Shown here: piece by piece, positions 31,950 through 42,288 of the stretch | How the letters are laid out: each line of letters starts with the position of its first letter | Numbering within the stretch: the stretch's first letter is position 1 | Origin: Roridomyces roridus | Lineage: Eukaryota; Basidiomycota; Agaricomycetes; Agaricales; Mycenaceae | Direction of reading: 5' to 3' | Assembly (NCBI GenBank): GCA_029378245.1 | Contig: JARKIF010000002.1 | Location: forward strand, 3,038,001-3,102,000 | Length of the DNA: 64,000 nucleotides | The notes under the pieces: generated by a model | Told to the model about the DNA's origin: nothing | What the model saw: only the letters and a program-made list of their open reading frames with translations | Database searches by the model: none | Position numbers and translations under genes: made by a program

Positions 31950-33395
31950 ATGACCTCCACTCCCAACAACAGCATTGCTTTGCACTTTCAGAACATCCCT
32001 CGCATCGCTGGAGAAACCATCTGCGGAAACGTCGACCTTAATGTTGCTTTGGCGCAAGAGGAACACGTCGAAGCGCTGAGGATCAAATTGAGAGGTGCTA
32101 TCGTGACGTACGTTTACTTACATGTTGAATTGTCTCAGTATTCCGACATCCCTCTAGGAGAATACAGGTGCAGAATGGGCAGAATACTGTCACGCACACA
32201 GAAACTATACCCGTACGTTTTCGATTGGTGCAGCTTTTCCCAAACTTCTGAGATCTCCTTAGTTGATTCATGCAAATCAATTACTTTGGACGCAAGGAAG
32301 CTCGTTTCCCGAGCCCGGATCCCATGTGCTCTCGTGCCCTTTCCAATTCAAGCTCCCGGACAATCTTCCTCCGTCCTTCCAATGCCGCGCTAATAACCGA
32401 CGTGGAGCAATCTCCTACTCACTTGAAGTCGTTGGCGACAGGCCAGGCCTCTTCCGATTCAATCGCCGAATCTATCAGCTTTTTTCGGTTCTTCCTGCGG
32501 CTTCACGAAACCAAATGGTGGTTGCAGAATCGTTGCGTCAGGGATGGGCTGGGCAATGGGCCGATGTCAAGGCCAATGAGAAATTGCGACAAGGAATATG
32601 GGGAGATTACTCCCATGCCTATGCAACGGTTCGTATAGTCGGAACGACTCTTTTTGCAATCCTTGACACGATCAACACAGATTTCGTTCCCCAGTTTGCC
32701 TTCAGTCCCCATCTCCATCCCCATTCCATTCAGCATCCATATCGCGACAGAGACCAAGTCCTTACCGCGTTCAGAGCGTCCCGAAGACAAGCACGGGAAA
32801 CCACTTTTCCCTGCCCCTCCGATGGAGGTGTCTGTGGCTCTTTGCCGTTTTGCAGAGGTCCGGGTTCGGGGTAGAACGCGTAATGTGGATGATAGCTTTA
32901 CACTCAGGGCGCACGAGCCGCAGGTGGTTATTCATGAACCGGAATGGGTCCCGAAGGACGACAAGGACAAAGGGATCTGGAGACGCGCGGTGCATTTGAA
33001 TTTTGAGCTCCTGTTCCCCTTCGCCCCGACGTCCAATACTAACACCATCGAGTGGATGGCATGTAAACCCCCTCTTTCCTTCGTACTGTCAACACTAACC
33101 CGGATCGTTAGTACCTGCTCAAGTTCGTCGCACCCTTTCCTGGCATTGGCAACGACCTCAAGATTCAGATGCCCATCCATCTGAGTCCAGCGTCTGGATG
33201 CCCACCGCCGCCGATTGGTGCTGCCGGTTTGTCGAGCTCAACTTATGCCGATAACATCCCTGCTGGACCGCCGCCTGCAATGCTCGATTTACCTCCGTGA
33301 GTCTGAAACACCTTTCTCGGGGTTGCCTCTCACGACCGCATGATAGCTCGTATTGGGCGGGAGAGGATCATGACTGGGGCGACGAAAAGAAATAA
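31950..33395 (+). CDS. Arrestin-like protein 1
   Basis: Six exons (31950-32107, 32158-32212, 32263-32628, 32681-33058, 33112-33296, 33347-33395) give about 396 aa. The two-lobed arrestin pattern is visible. An N-lobe has IAGETICGNVDLN, IKLRGAIVTRIQVQNGQ, TVTHTETIPLI and WTQGSSFPEPGSHVLSCPFQ. A C-lobe follows with TLRAHEPQVVIHEPEW and a strand ending APFPGIGNDLKIQMPIHLSP. The tail is Pro-rich and ends in an acidic SYWAGEDHDW stretch. Fungal arrestin-like proteins act as adaptors that recruit ubiquitin ligases to membrane cargo; no PY motif is evident here, so that role is uncertain. The fourth intron fits only a GC-AG model (ATG|GCATGT...TTAG). Confidence 0.8.
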
Positions 33396-34457
33396 AGACC
33401 TGGACTTTTATTCTTGCTACTTACCGGTTCTGTCATTCTTGAGTTTTCTTTCTTGCCTTTGAATATCAATTCAATTCAAGCTGCCATCAAATTTCCAACC
33501 TTGCTTGACGCTGAGAATCCTGCAACTTGAATGGACCGATGAGACCGATTCCGCAATCAACAGCAGTGTGAACGGAACTTCGAACATCCCGCTCGACGAC
33601 CGCGTGGTCGGGCGGTCCACGGGCGGTCAGCCATTCAGCTTGAGCCAATGAAGAATCACAGAAAATTCCTGGAACTTGAACCGATGAGACCGATGATTTT
33701 ATTCCGCAAGTGTGAAAAGAACTTCGACCATCCCCGGACGACGGCGTGGTCGGGCGGTCCACGGGCGGTCGGTCATTCAGCTCGAGGCAACCAAGACTCA
33801 TGGACTATTTGATCTTTGGAATCTGGATCGGTATCTCGCCAATGCTTGGGGATCTCGAAAGGCCTTCTTTTCTCACCAAGCGCGGGGTTACACGTCGGTG
33901 CTCCAATACACTGATGTTTGAATGTTGCTGCGTCGGTCATTCATGATTCGAAAGACATCTATCTGACATACCATACTCACACTCGATACGTTTCGGAGAT
34001 GAGCCTACCTACGATGGGCAGTCTGTAAACGGTGTCGCCTCAAGTATCTTCTTCCGAAGATGAGATGTCGAATGTAACGTTGAAAACCACGTCGAAAATT
34101 GAGAATTCGATTTTCTGAGAACTGAGGCCCGCTTGATTCCGCGTGGTTCAAGCGTCAGGTGAAGGTTCCGGAGGACGAAGGGAGTGAAAGTATTATTCAA
34201 GCAGAAGATGGTGGTTCAACCCAAGTTCAACTTCATGGTCACGAGCGCATCACGAGTCAAGTCACGAGCTAGGATCTCTCTCCTCTGCGCCAACTCTGCG
34301 CCAAAGTTCAATGTTGTGCAACTGCTCCTATTTTTCGTATGACACCCCTGTGCCACTGCTCCTAGACGCTCTTCCTCAGTTTGACTCAGTGCTCTTGGCC
34401 GAGCCGCAGGCCTCGTTGCGGAATTCAAGCCTGGATTTCGCTTCCAACCCTTAGATC
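33396..34457. other. Intergenic between arrestin-like genes, with repeats
   Basis: Contains two copies of a GC-rich motif (GTGGTCGGGCGGTCCACGGG; at 33602-33628 and 33744-33770), the junction of the tandem duplication near 33960-33984, and the leader of the second arrestin gene. No other gene seen. Confidence 0.55.
33602..33628 (+). repeat. GC-rich dispersed 27-bp motif, four copies
   Basis: The motif GTGGTCGGGCGGTCCACGGG plus CGGTC occurs at 33602-33628, 33744-33770, 36101-36126 and 36231-36257. Each copy is followed by CATTCAGCT and, in three copies, by ACCAAGACTCATG. It contains a small inverted repeat (GTGG...CCAC). Two copies lie in each duplication unit, so the pair predates the block duplication. 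Confidence 0.85.
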
Positions 34458-36455
34458 ATGGTCTCCACTTCCAACAACAGCATTTCTTTGCAGTTTCAGG
34501 ACATCCCTCGCATCGCTGGAGAAACCATCTGCGGAACCGTCGACCTTAATTTGGCGCAAGAGGACCACATCCAAGCGCTGAGGATCAAATGGAGAGGTGC
34601 TATCGTGACGTACGTTCGCAAGTTGAATCGTCTCGGGGTCAATTCCGACATTCCTCTACATCTAGGAGAATACGGGCATACGACGATAGGCGGAATAGGA
34701 ATAGTACCATCCCTCACAGAGAGACTATACCCGTACGTTTTTGACTTGGTGCAGCTTTCTTCCGAAGTTCTGAGATCTCCTTAGCTGATACATGCAGATC
34801 AACTAATCTGGACACGAGGAAGCTCGTTTCCCGAGCCCGGATCCCATGTGCTCTCGTGCCCTTTCCAATTCAAGCTCCCAGAGAATCTTCCTCCGTCCTT
34901 CGAATGCCACGCTTATCACCGCAGTGGGACAATCTCCTATTCACTTGAAGTCGTCGGTGAAAGAGGCCTCTTTCGATTCAATCGCCGAATCTACCAGGTT
35001 TTTTCGGTTCTTCCTGCGGCTTCACAAGACCAAGTGTTGGTTGCAGAATCACTGCGTCAGGGATGGGATGGGCAGTGGGCCGATGTCAAGGCCGAAGAGA
35101 GATTGCGACAAGGCATATGGGGGGGTTACTCTCATGCCTATTTCACGGTCGGTATATTACCTCGACCGCGTCTTGCAATCCTTGACACAAATCAACACAG
35201 ATCTCGCTCCCCAGCGTGCCTTCAATCCCCGTCTACACCCCCATTCCATTCAGCATCCGCATCACGACAGAGACCAAGGCCTTGACACGCTCAGAGCGTC
35301 CCGAAGACAAGTACGGGAAACCCCTCTTCCCTGTCCCTCCGACGGAGGTGACTATTACCCTTTGCCGTTCGGCAGAGGTTCGGGTTCGGCGTATGCTGCA
35401 ATTTACTTTGAGACGTCATGTGCAGGATACCTTTACTCTCCAGGCGCACGAGCCCCAGGTTGTGATCCATGAACCGGAATGGGTCCCGAAGGATGACAAG
35501 GACAAAGGGATCTGGAGACGCGAGGTCCATTTAACTTTTGAGCTCCTGTTCCCCTTCGCCCCGACGTCCAATACTAAGACCATTGATTGGATGGCATGTA
35601 ACCTCCTTCTTTTCTTCGTACTGTCAACTCTAACCCGGATCATCAGTACCTGCTCAAGTTTCTCGCACCCTTTCCTGGCATTGGCAACAACCTCTACATC
35701 CAGATGCCCATCCATTTGAGTCCAGCGTCTGGATGCCCGCCGCCGCCGATTGGTGCTGCCGGTTTGTCGAGTTCCACTTATGCGGATAACGCCCCTGCAG
35801 GACCACCGCCTGCAATGTTTGATTTACCTCCGTAAGTCTCAAACTCTTCTGGAAAAGGGGGCTGCCTCTCACGACCGCGTCGTAGGTCGTATTGGGCGGG
35901 AGAGGAGCATGACTGGGACGACGAGAAGAAATGAAGTGTTCTGTCGTTCAAGCATCAACTTATCAGGGCACCTTCCGAGTTTTCTTTCAATTCAATTCAT
36001 GCTGCCATCAAACTTCCAACCTTCCTTGACTCCTGGAACTTGGATGGACCGATGAGATCGATGATTTTCTTCCGCAATCAAACATCCCGCTCGACGACCG
36101 TGTGGTCGGGCGGTCCACGGGCGGTCGTCCATTCAGCTCGAGACAACCAAGACTCATGGAAACTTCCTGGAACTTCGACCGATGAGACCGGGAAATTCAA
36201 CAGCAGTGTCGAAAATCCCACTCGACGGCCGCGTGGTCGGGCGGTCCACGGGCGGTCGCCCATTCAGCTTGCGACAACCAAGACTCATGCACCATTTGGT
36301 CTTTAGAATCTGGATAGAATCGGTATCTCGGCAATGCTTGAGGTTCTCAAGTCTCGAAAGGCCTTCTTTTCTCACCCGGCGCGGGGTTACACGTCGGTGC
36401 TCCAATACACTGATGCTTGAATGTTGTTGCGTCGGTCATTCATGATTCGAAAAGA
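33984..36455 (+). repeat. Tandem duplication unit 2 (contains arrestin-like gene 2)
   Basis: Second copy of the block described for 31313-33955, in direct orientation. Landmarks recur in the same order and intron positions of the enclosed genes are identical. Divergence is visible in coding and non-coding parts, so the duplication is not brand new. Confidence 0.75.
34458..35934 (+). CDS. Arrestin-like protein 2
   Basis: Tandem duplicate of arrestin-like protein 1, about 402 aa. Exons 34458-34609, 34666-34732, 34785-35147, 35201-35593, 35647-35831 and 35886-35934 use the same five intron positions. N-lobe: IAGETICGTVDLN, IKWRGAIVTRIRAYDD, WTRGSSFPEPGSHVLSCPFQ. C-lobe: TLQAHEPQVVIHEPEW and APFPGIGNNLYIQMPIHLSP. 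The tail ends SYWAGEEHDWDDEKK. The fourth intron again needs a GC donor (ATG|GCATGT...TCAG). The first intron is 56 bp against 50 bp in copy 1, and exon 2 differs most (RAYDDRRNRNST against QVQNGQNT), so this loop has diverged. Role as for copy 1. Confidence 0.8.
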
Positions 36456-37289
36456 CATCATACTCACACTCGATGATTCTCTTTCGCCTGTCCACCGGAA
36501 CGGAATCTCTCCTCGAAGTAGTGTCACATGCCGATCCCGTTGAATCGACTCCGACTCTGGGTTTCCGGTGATGACGCCAAAATTGCTACCATGTGCATTT
36601 TAGCGCCCGTGGCCGCCCGACACTTGAGTCGTCAAATAATACAGAGAAGCAGTTAGAATTGTGTTTGGAATCAGACCGTACTTGTATATTCGTGACCCTA
36701 CATCGGTCCAGGTCAATGTGCTGTATCTGGCGGTAGATCCCCGACGGTGCCCAGGATAAGTACCCACCGACGACTCCGAATGGCATTGCCATGATCGAAC
36801 CTAGGGTCACAACCCAATACTACTCACTCTCGGCAGCTGCAAGAAAGTCTGTTCGAGTCTCCAAAGTGATCCGTCGGGATTTCCTACCTGTTCAGCAGAA
36901 CGGATGAATTTCGGAGGCGCAGTTGCTACTTGGAGCTAGGGCCCATTTGATATCTTTCCTCGGGTAGCCATGTCAGCCCGATATTCCGTCGAACGCGGTG
37001 TATCAAGTCAGACAAGCCACAAATGCATCCAGTCTCATTATGCCACATTACAACCGACTGGACCGGCTGACCCGTCCGTTTCACTCGGGCTATTGGGTGC
37101 CTTAGGACGAGGAATTTCATTCATGTAGAAGCAGAAAACAGATTTTGCGCGTCGCGTCGCGTCGCGTGTCCAAATGAGGCATGATTTTGCATGTGATCGT
37201 TCGCCACGTCACCATCACTCCACCTTCACCACAAACTTTTGCCTGCTTTCGTGGTGCCTCTGGCTGGACACCACAAAGCCTCATTTCCA
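35935..37289. other. Intergenic, end of duplication and lectin promoter
   Basis: Holds the last two copies of the GC-rich 27-bp motif, then about 800 bp with no supported gene. A minus-strand frame at 36586-36810 lacks domain or splice support. A GCGTC triple repeat lies at about 37148-37166, upstream of the lectin gene. Confidence 0.5.
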
Positions 37290-38848
37290 ATGCTCTCTCG
37301 CTGCAACCTCATCTCGGTTTCACTCCTCACGCTCTCCCTTTTCCGCGGCTTTGCCGCCGCTGCCAGCGATGACAAGAACAAGATTGGGAACAGTACAATA
37401 GACCGAGTGCGCTAGCTCCATGTACTTTGGGTCTTGGCTGAGTCCTCTGTTAGACGGTCCAACTCCGAACGCACTCAATATATGCGCCCTACATTGACCA
37501 GGACCTGCAAAATCGGTGCGTGCCGATCTCGTATGCACTTCGGTGTCTTGAACACATTTTAGATGGTGGGACTTTGGAGCAGATGCATATGTGGTGTGTT
37601 TTGTGTTCCCTTTTCTCTGTTGCGGGTCCCTGAAAGGCTGTATAGAACACGAACAAGCACATCCGGTTAACGCAGAACCGGCCGTCCCAGATGGTGGGCG
37701 TTTTCCCTGGGATCCATAGCAAGCTGCTCATCCGTTGCCAGGGATGGCTATGGTCGCGGCTACCTCTTACAGCTGCCAACTATGTGATTGAAGTAGAATT
37801 CAAGATCTCGGGCGAGTCTGGTCACCTCTACGGCGACGGGATGGCCATCTGGCTGACCAAGGAGCGAACCCAACCCGGGCCTGTGTTTGGAAACCAAAGT
37901 TCGTCATTCGTTCGTTGCCCATGATCTTGGACTCATATCATCTTCTTAGATGACTTTGAGGGTCTGGCCATCTTTCTGGACACGTTGGTCTTTCCCTGGA
38001 ACTTCCCGTGGCAACTCTGAGACCCTCTTTAGTTATGCAAACACGCGGCACGGCTACTCGTTTCCCCGTGTTTCCTCAATGCTTGGGGACGGGAAGACCT
38101 CGTACAATGTTGGAAATGATGGCGATGGACAGGACATTGGGTCATGCACGGTATCCGTTCATGTCCTTCCTTGCGCGAGCACAGACACTGAAAGCTCGTC
38201 TGCAGGCCAACTTCCGCCAGACGAATGTTGCGACCAAGCTCAAAATCACCTATGTCAAGGACAGTTTCCTAGATGTGGGTCCCTTCTTGCTGTCCGCGTG
38301 CTGATGCTGATCGTCTCCCAGGTCAAGATCCAATACCGGGCGTGTAAGGCTTGATCCCGAAGCGGAAGCACGTTGTCTCAATTAATTTCAGGGGACGAAT
38401 GGACGGATTGTTTCCGTAAGGAAGGCGTCAACCTCATTTCCGCGCCTTTCCTTGGATTCTCAGCGCTGACCGGTGATATCTCTGATAACCACGAGTGCGT
38501 AGCACTATCTTGCTACTCCAGAGCCCTTTCTGATCTCCGTTGTCATTTGCTACCAGTATCATCTCCGTCACGACATATTCTGCCGTTCTCTCCCCTGCGG
38601 GTGCTCAGCGAGACAAGGCCAGCACCAGCTTCTTCTCTCGCGGCGGCAGCAGTGGACGCGAACCCGCGAGTGGATCTTGGTTCGGCTTCTTCTTCAAGGC
38701 TTTCCTTTTCGCCGCGGTGTGTGCCGCGGGTTACTACGGCTATGAAGAGTACAAACGTCGGAACATGTACGGTGGCGGAAACTTTGGGGGCCGCGGCGGC
38801 TACGGAGGCGGGTTTGGGGGTGCCATTTATGATGATAAACGCTTTTAA
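37290..38848 (+). CDS. L-type lectin cargo receptor (VIP36/ERGIC-53-like)
   Basis: Eleven exons encode about 349 aa: 37290-37406, 37454-37515, 37563-37590, 37646-37693, 37742-37898, 37950-37983, 38033-38150, 38206-38274, 38322-38343, 38392-38494, 38557-38848. A signal peptide (about 1-23, LISVSLLTLSLFRGFAAA) is followed by a legume-lectin-type domain: RWWDFGADAY, NKHIRLTQNRPSQMGWLWSR, GDGMAIWLTKE, NDFEGLAIFLDTYANTRHGY, then DVKIQYRAWDEWTDCF. A transmembrane helix (FFFKAFLFAAVCAAGYYGY) precedes a short cytosolic Gly-rich tail ending YDDKRF. Such proteins bind high-mannose glycans on cargo and cycle between ER and Golgi. Exons as short as 22, 28 and 34 nt matter for the carbohydrate site. Confidence 0.88.
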
Positions 38849-39671
38849 GCTTGAAGCGACTTTCGGTGTACTTATATTCCCTTTCGGGGTTAGGCTGGTT
38901 GTGGACTCCACACTGTTCTTTCGACCCAAGGGCATTTTCATCTGTCAAAGGATACCATGTGCAAGACCACCCGAAGTTCTTGCAGAGATGACAATTTGAA
39001 GCCTTGGTGATAACTCCTGCTAAGCCAGATCCAAGGTGAAGTACTACTCAATCATGTGTCGCGCTTGCTCGGCGTCTAGCCTTAACTGACCTAGATAAAT
39101 GTCCATGATACGCGGTAACAACAAGTACCCCCCCGTCCAACCCGAGGACTCCGACCCGCGAGTAGAGGACCTACCCTGACCCACACGTTTAAATCCGCCG
39201 GCCAATGTGCGTTCGGAACGTTAATCGAAGAAGCCGTAGCGTTTCTTGTAGATCACCCGTCTTGGCGGAGATGTTGTCTACCACTCACAATGAGTCTCTG
39301 ATCCGACTCATGTGTTCCTTGCAGACGCAAGCAATAATCGCCTTGTGCACCGCTTTCGAGGCGTAGATTCGCCTTGCCCCCCTTCGGGCCTCCGGCCTCA
39401 AGATCCAGCCACAAATAACTACCAAATTCACAGGGCGCACATCGTCAATCAATGATCTCAGAAGTAGAGATTTCCGGAAAGTTGATCGACTGTTTTTGGC
39501 CTGGAGCAGAGTCGTCAAGCTGGAGCAAGTTTCGGCCCACCTTTCCGCCGATGCCTTGCACACCTGACGGACGTACACACAGTCAAGTAATGCCAAATGT
39601 GTCAACGACGATATTTATGAAAGGCTTTCGACTTTTTCAGCCTCCGCTCGCCTAACTTCCCGCAACCCACT
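38849..39671. other. Intergenic, P450 promoter side
   Basis: About 820 bp without a supported gene on either strand. Short frames at 39285-39605 (minus) and 39452-39655 (plus) have no domain or splice support. Confidence 0.5.
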
Positions 39672-41812
39672 ATGCCTACCAGATTGGATTCCTTTGCGGC
39701 GGTCGTGGCTGCTGCTACCCTGCTCTTTCTATACGTCAGGAATCGACGCGCACGGTCACCACTAGCCAATATCCCTGGTCCCTCTCCCGTCTCATCCTGG
39801 AAAGGTCCGCTTCCAGAACTCGTCCTTGCGCGTAGTAACCTCAATAGTCTGCCAGGCAATCTCCCGCAGATATTCAATATCAAGGGCTGGGACTTTCCGA
39901 GCTACATTTTCGCGACGTATGGTCGGGTCGCCAAGATGCATGGCTTGTTCGGGGTGAGCTTAATCGTCCTCTGCGACGGCGCCGCATCTCATGTCGTTCT
40001 TCCATCCAGCGCGAAGTGTTGTACGTCTCGGATCCCCGGGTAGTGCGCCGCGTTCTGTTGAACTTCCCTCCACCTCCGATGGTCGTCGAGTAAGCGCAGA
40101 TCTTGTCACGTCTTCGCACGTCTTATGACGCATCAGGAGCCATAACCTGGTCAACGGGAGCGGCTTGTTGGGTACGATGGGTAAGTGCACAAGATGATCA
40201 GGCACCAAGATTAGACATTGATCTGCATGCCATGCTTCTCAGGCGATCAACACAAGAAACAGCGCAAGATGCTCAATCCGCTTTTCGCGGTCAAGCATGT
40301 CAAGGCTTTCACGCCCCTGTTTTTCGACATGGCGCAAAAGGTTTGGTGAAAATCTCCACTCCGTTTTGTTTGAGCCTAATGAAACGCTTACCAGCTCAGA
40401 GATACGTACCTCAATGAACTGGGAATCGCCGAGGAACCGCGTACAATGAACATGCACTACTGGTCATCCCGCCTAACACTGGAGCTCATCTCCCAAGCCG
40501 CATTCGGCCAATCTTTAGATCCCCTCAACTCCGAGGACTCGGCGCATCCTTATACGGTCGCCGTCCGTGCGATGCTGCAAGTTTCCTTTTTCCGGGTTTT
40601 ATCTGCTCTTATTGATCGAGTAAACCAGGCCTGCAGCACTTCCGCTATCTGTTTTCCGACTCACAACTCCGTACTTGAAATATCTGGGCCCAAAGAGCCT
40701 CCGGAGATGGCTCGTGCACGCACTACCTTGGCCGGCGCTCAATGAGATGGGCAAGGTCGTCGATGTCATCTACAGCACAGCCGTTTCCACCTACAAACAG
40801 AAGAAGACGATTGATCTTGATGACCCGAGTCACAAGGACGTCATGTCTGTTCTGTGTAAGCCGGTTTCCCGACATCGCACTTCCCTCATTCAGATTTGTC
40901 TCCAGTGAATGCAAACAAACGTGCCAGCCAAGAAGACCGCCTTCCGGAGAATGAGGTTATCTCTCAGATGGGCACCCTAACCGCTGCTGCTCACGACACG
41001 ACACCGAATGCCCTCGCTCGGATTTTTTGGCATCTGGGACAAGACCAGAGAGTCCAGGATAAGCTGCGCGAAGAGATCCTGAGCGCCAAGCTTGACATCA
41101 ACAACCCGGACATTGTCCAGCTTTACGACGAATTGATGGCCCTCCCTTACCTTGATGCCGTCCTCCGGGAAACATTACGACTTACCTCCCCTGTCTCGAT
41201 GCTTCAGCGCCGGTGCGACCAATTTGTATCCGACGCTGTCATTCACTAATTAACATCAGCGCCAACGTCGACACCTCGATTCCGCTTTGGAAACCCATCA
41301 TTGGCGTGGACGGCAGCGATATCACCACCCTAAACGTCACCAAAGGGACCGACTTTATCCTCGTGATTGTCAATGCTCACCGGGATCCGGAAATCTGGGG
41401 TCCGGACGCTCTCGAGTTCAAGCCCGAACGTTGGCTTAACCCGTTGCCGGACGCTGTTGGGGATGCCGCCCTCCCTGGCGTCTACTTCCAGCTCCTGCCG
41501 TTCGGTGGCGGGTTTAAAGCGTGCATGTAAGCTGTCCTTGTTCTTATCCTTGGGTTTAAACTGAATGAACGCGTCACCGCAGTGGTTACAAGTACGCCGA
41601 GCTGCAAATGAGTGCGTATCTCTCTTATCGTTCCTCGCAGAGTGGCAAACTGACACATCCCTCCAGAGGTCATGCTATACACCCTCCTCTCTGCCTTCAA
41701 GTTCCAGCCTACGACTGACAAGGTTATCTGGAACATGCACATGGTCGCGACCCCGAGCGTCGAGGGCGTCAAAGGGTCCCAGCTTCCTATGAAGGTCTCC
41801 GCGATAGTGTAA
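39672..41812 (+). CDS. Cytochrome P450 monooxygenase
   Basis: Eleven exons encode about 540 aa: 39672-39804, 39856-39953, 40010-40089, 40137-40180, 40243-40340, 40395-40576, 40629-40855, 40894-41212, 41260-41526, 41583-41611, 41667-41812. There is an N-terminal membrane anchor (residues 5-23), a hinge IPGPSPVSSWKG, an I-helix with AAHDTTPNAL near 320, a K-helix ETLR (ExxR) near 380, FKPERW, and the heme loop FGGGFKACIGYKY with Cys near 482. That loop has Lys where Arg is commoner. The sixth intron fits GC-AG with the strong donor GCAAGT, and the seventh is only 38 bp. An ER-bound oxygenase using a P450 reductase; substrate unknown. Domain order and splice phases are consistent throughout. Confidence 0.9.
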
Positions 41813-42288
41813 TTTCCCGCTGGATTCTTTATTGCCTACCTAATATCTACTGTGCTGTGTACACTAGTCAAATATAAAATCTACTGCTATACAAAGTATT
41901 CGCCCAAATGAGCGAGTCTTGAATCATGGAGAACACATTGAGATTGGAGACATTGTATCTACTTGCATGATGGATGTGCGAAAATGCTATACTACGACTA
42001 TGCTACTGACTACTAATACTAATGCTACGTAAAATGAGAGGCTGAGATGATGTGTATGCAAAACAGACGTGGGGTCGTGGATGCGGCGTAAAAAAACACA
42101 GATGAGAGAGAGGGAGGGAGGGAGGGAGGGAGGGAGGGAGGGAGGGAGAGGGAATGCAAATGCTACCTACTTGAAAATGACTACCTACTGACTACGAAAA
42201 GATCCAGATGCAAGAGACGAAGAAGACAAAGCACAGGGAAAGGCGAGGTGAGTAATCGTACATGGGCGAGGGGGAGGAAGGAAAGCAT
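41813..42288. other. 3' intergenic gap with microsatellite
   Basis: Lies between convergent P450 and KAP104. The only clear feature is the GGGA repeat at about 42110-42150. Confidence 0.7.
42110..42150 (+). repeat. (GGGA)n microsatellite
   Basis: About nine uninterrupted GGGA units preceded and followed by GAGAGA. It lies between the convergent P450 and KAP104 genes. G-run spacing of this type could form a G-quadruplex on the + strand. Confidence 0.95.

Larger units (their letters stand above)
31313..33955 (+). repeat. Tandem duplication unit 1 (contains arrestin-like gene 1)
   Basis: Unit 1 starts with the segment containing ACCTACGATGGGCAG at 31343 and ends with the segment around GGGGTTACACGTCGGTGCTC and TCATTCATGATTCGAAA (33880-33955). 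The same order of landmarks recurs in 33984-36455: ACCTACGATGGGCAG, arrestin gene, GGTCGGGCGGTCCACGGGCG repeats, TTACACGTCGGTGCTC. Both flanks and gene were copied as one block of about 2.5 kb. Confidence 0.75.

Noticed and set aside
36586..36810. 74-codon minus-strand frame
   Set aside because: No domain, splice or paralogue support.
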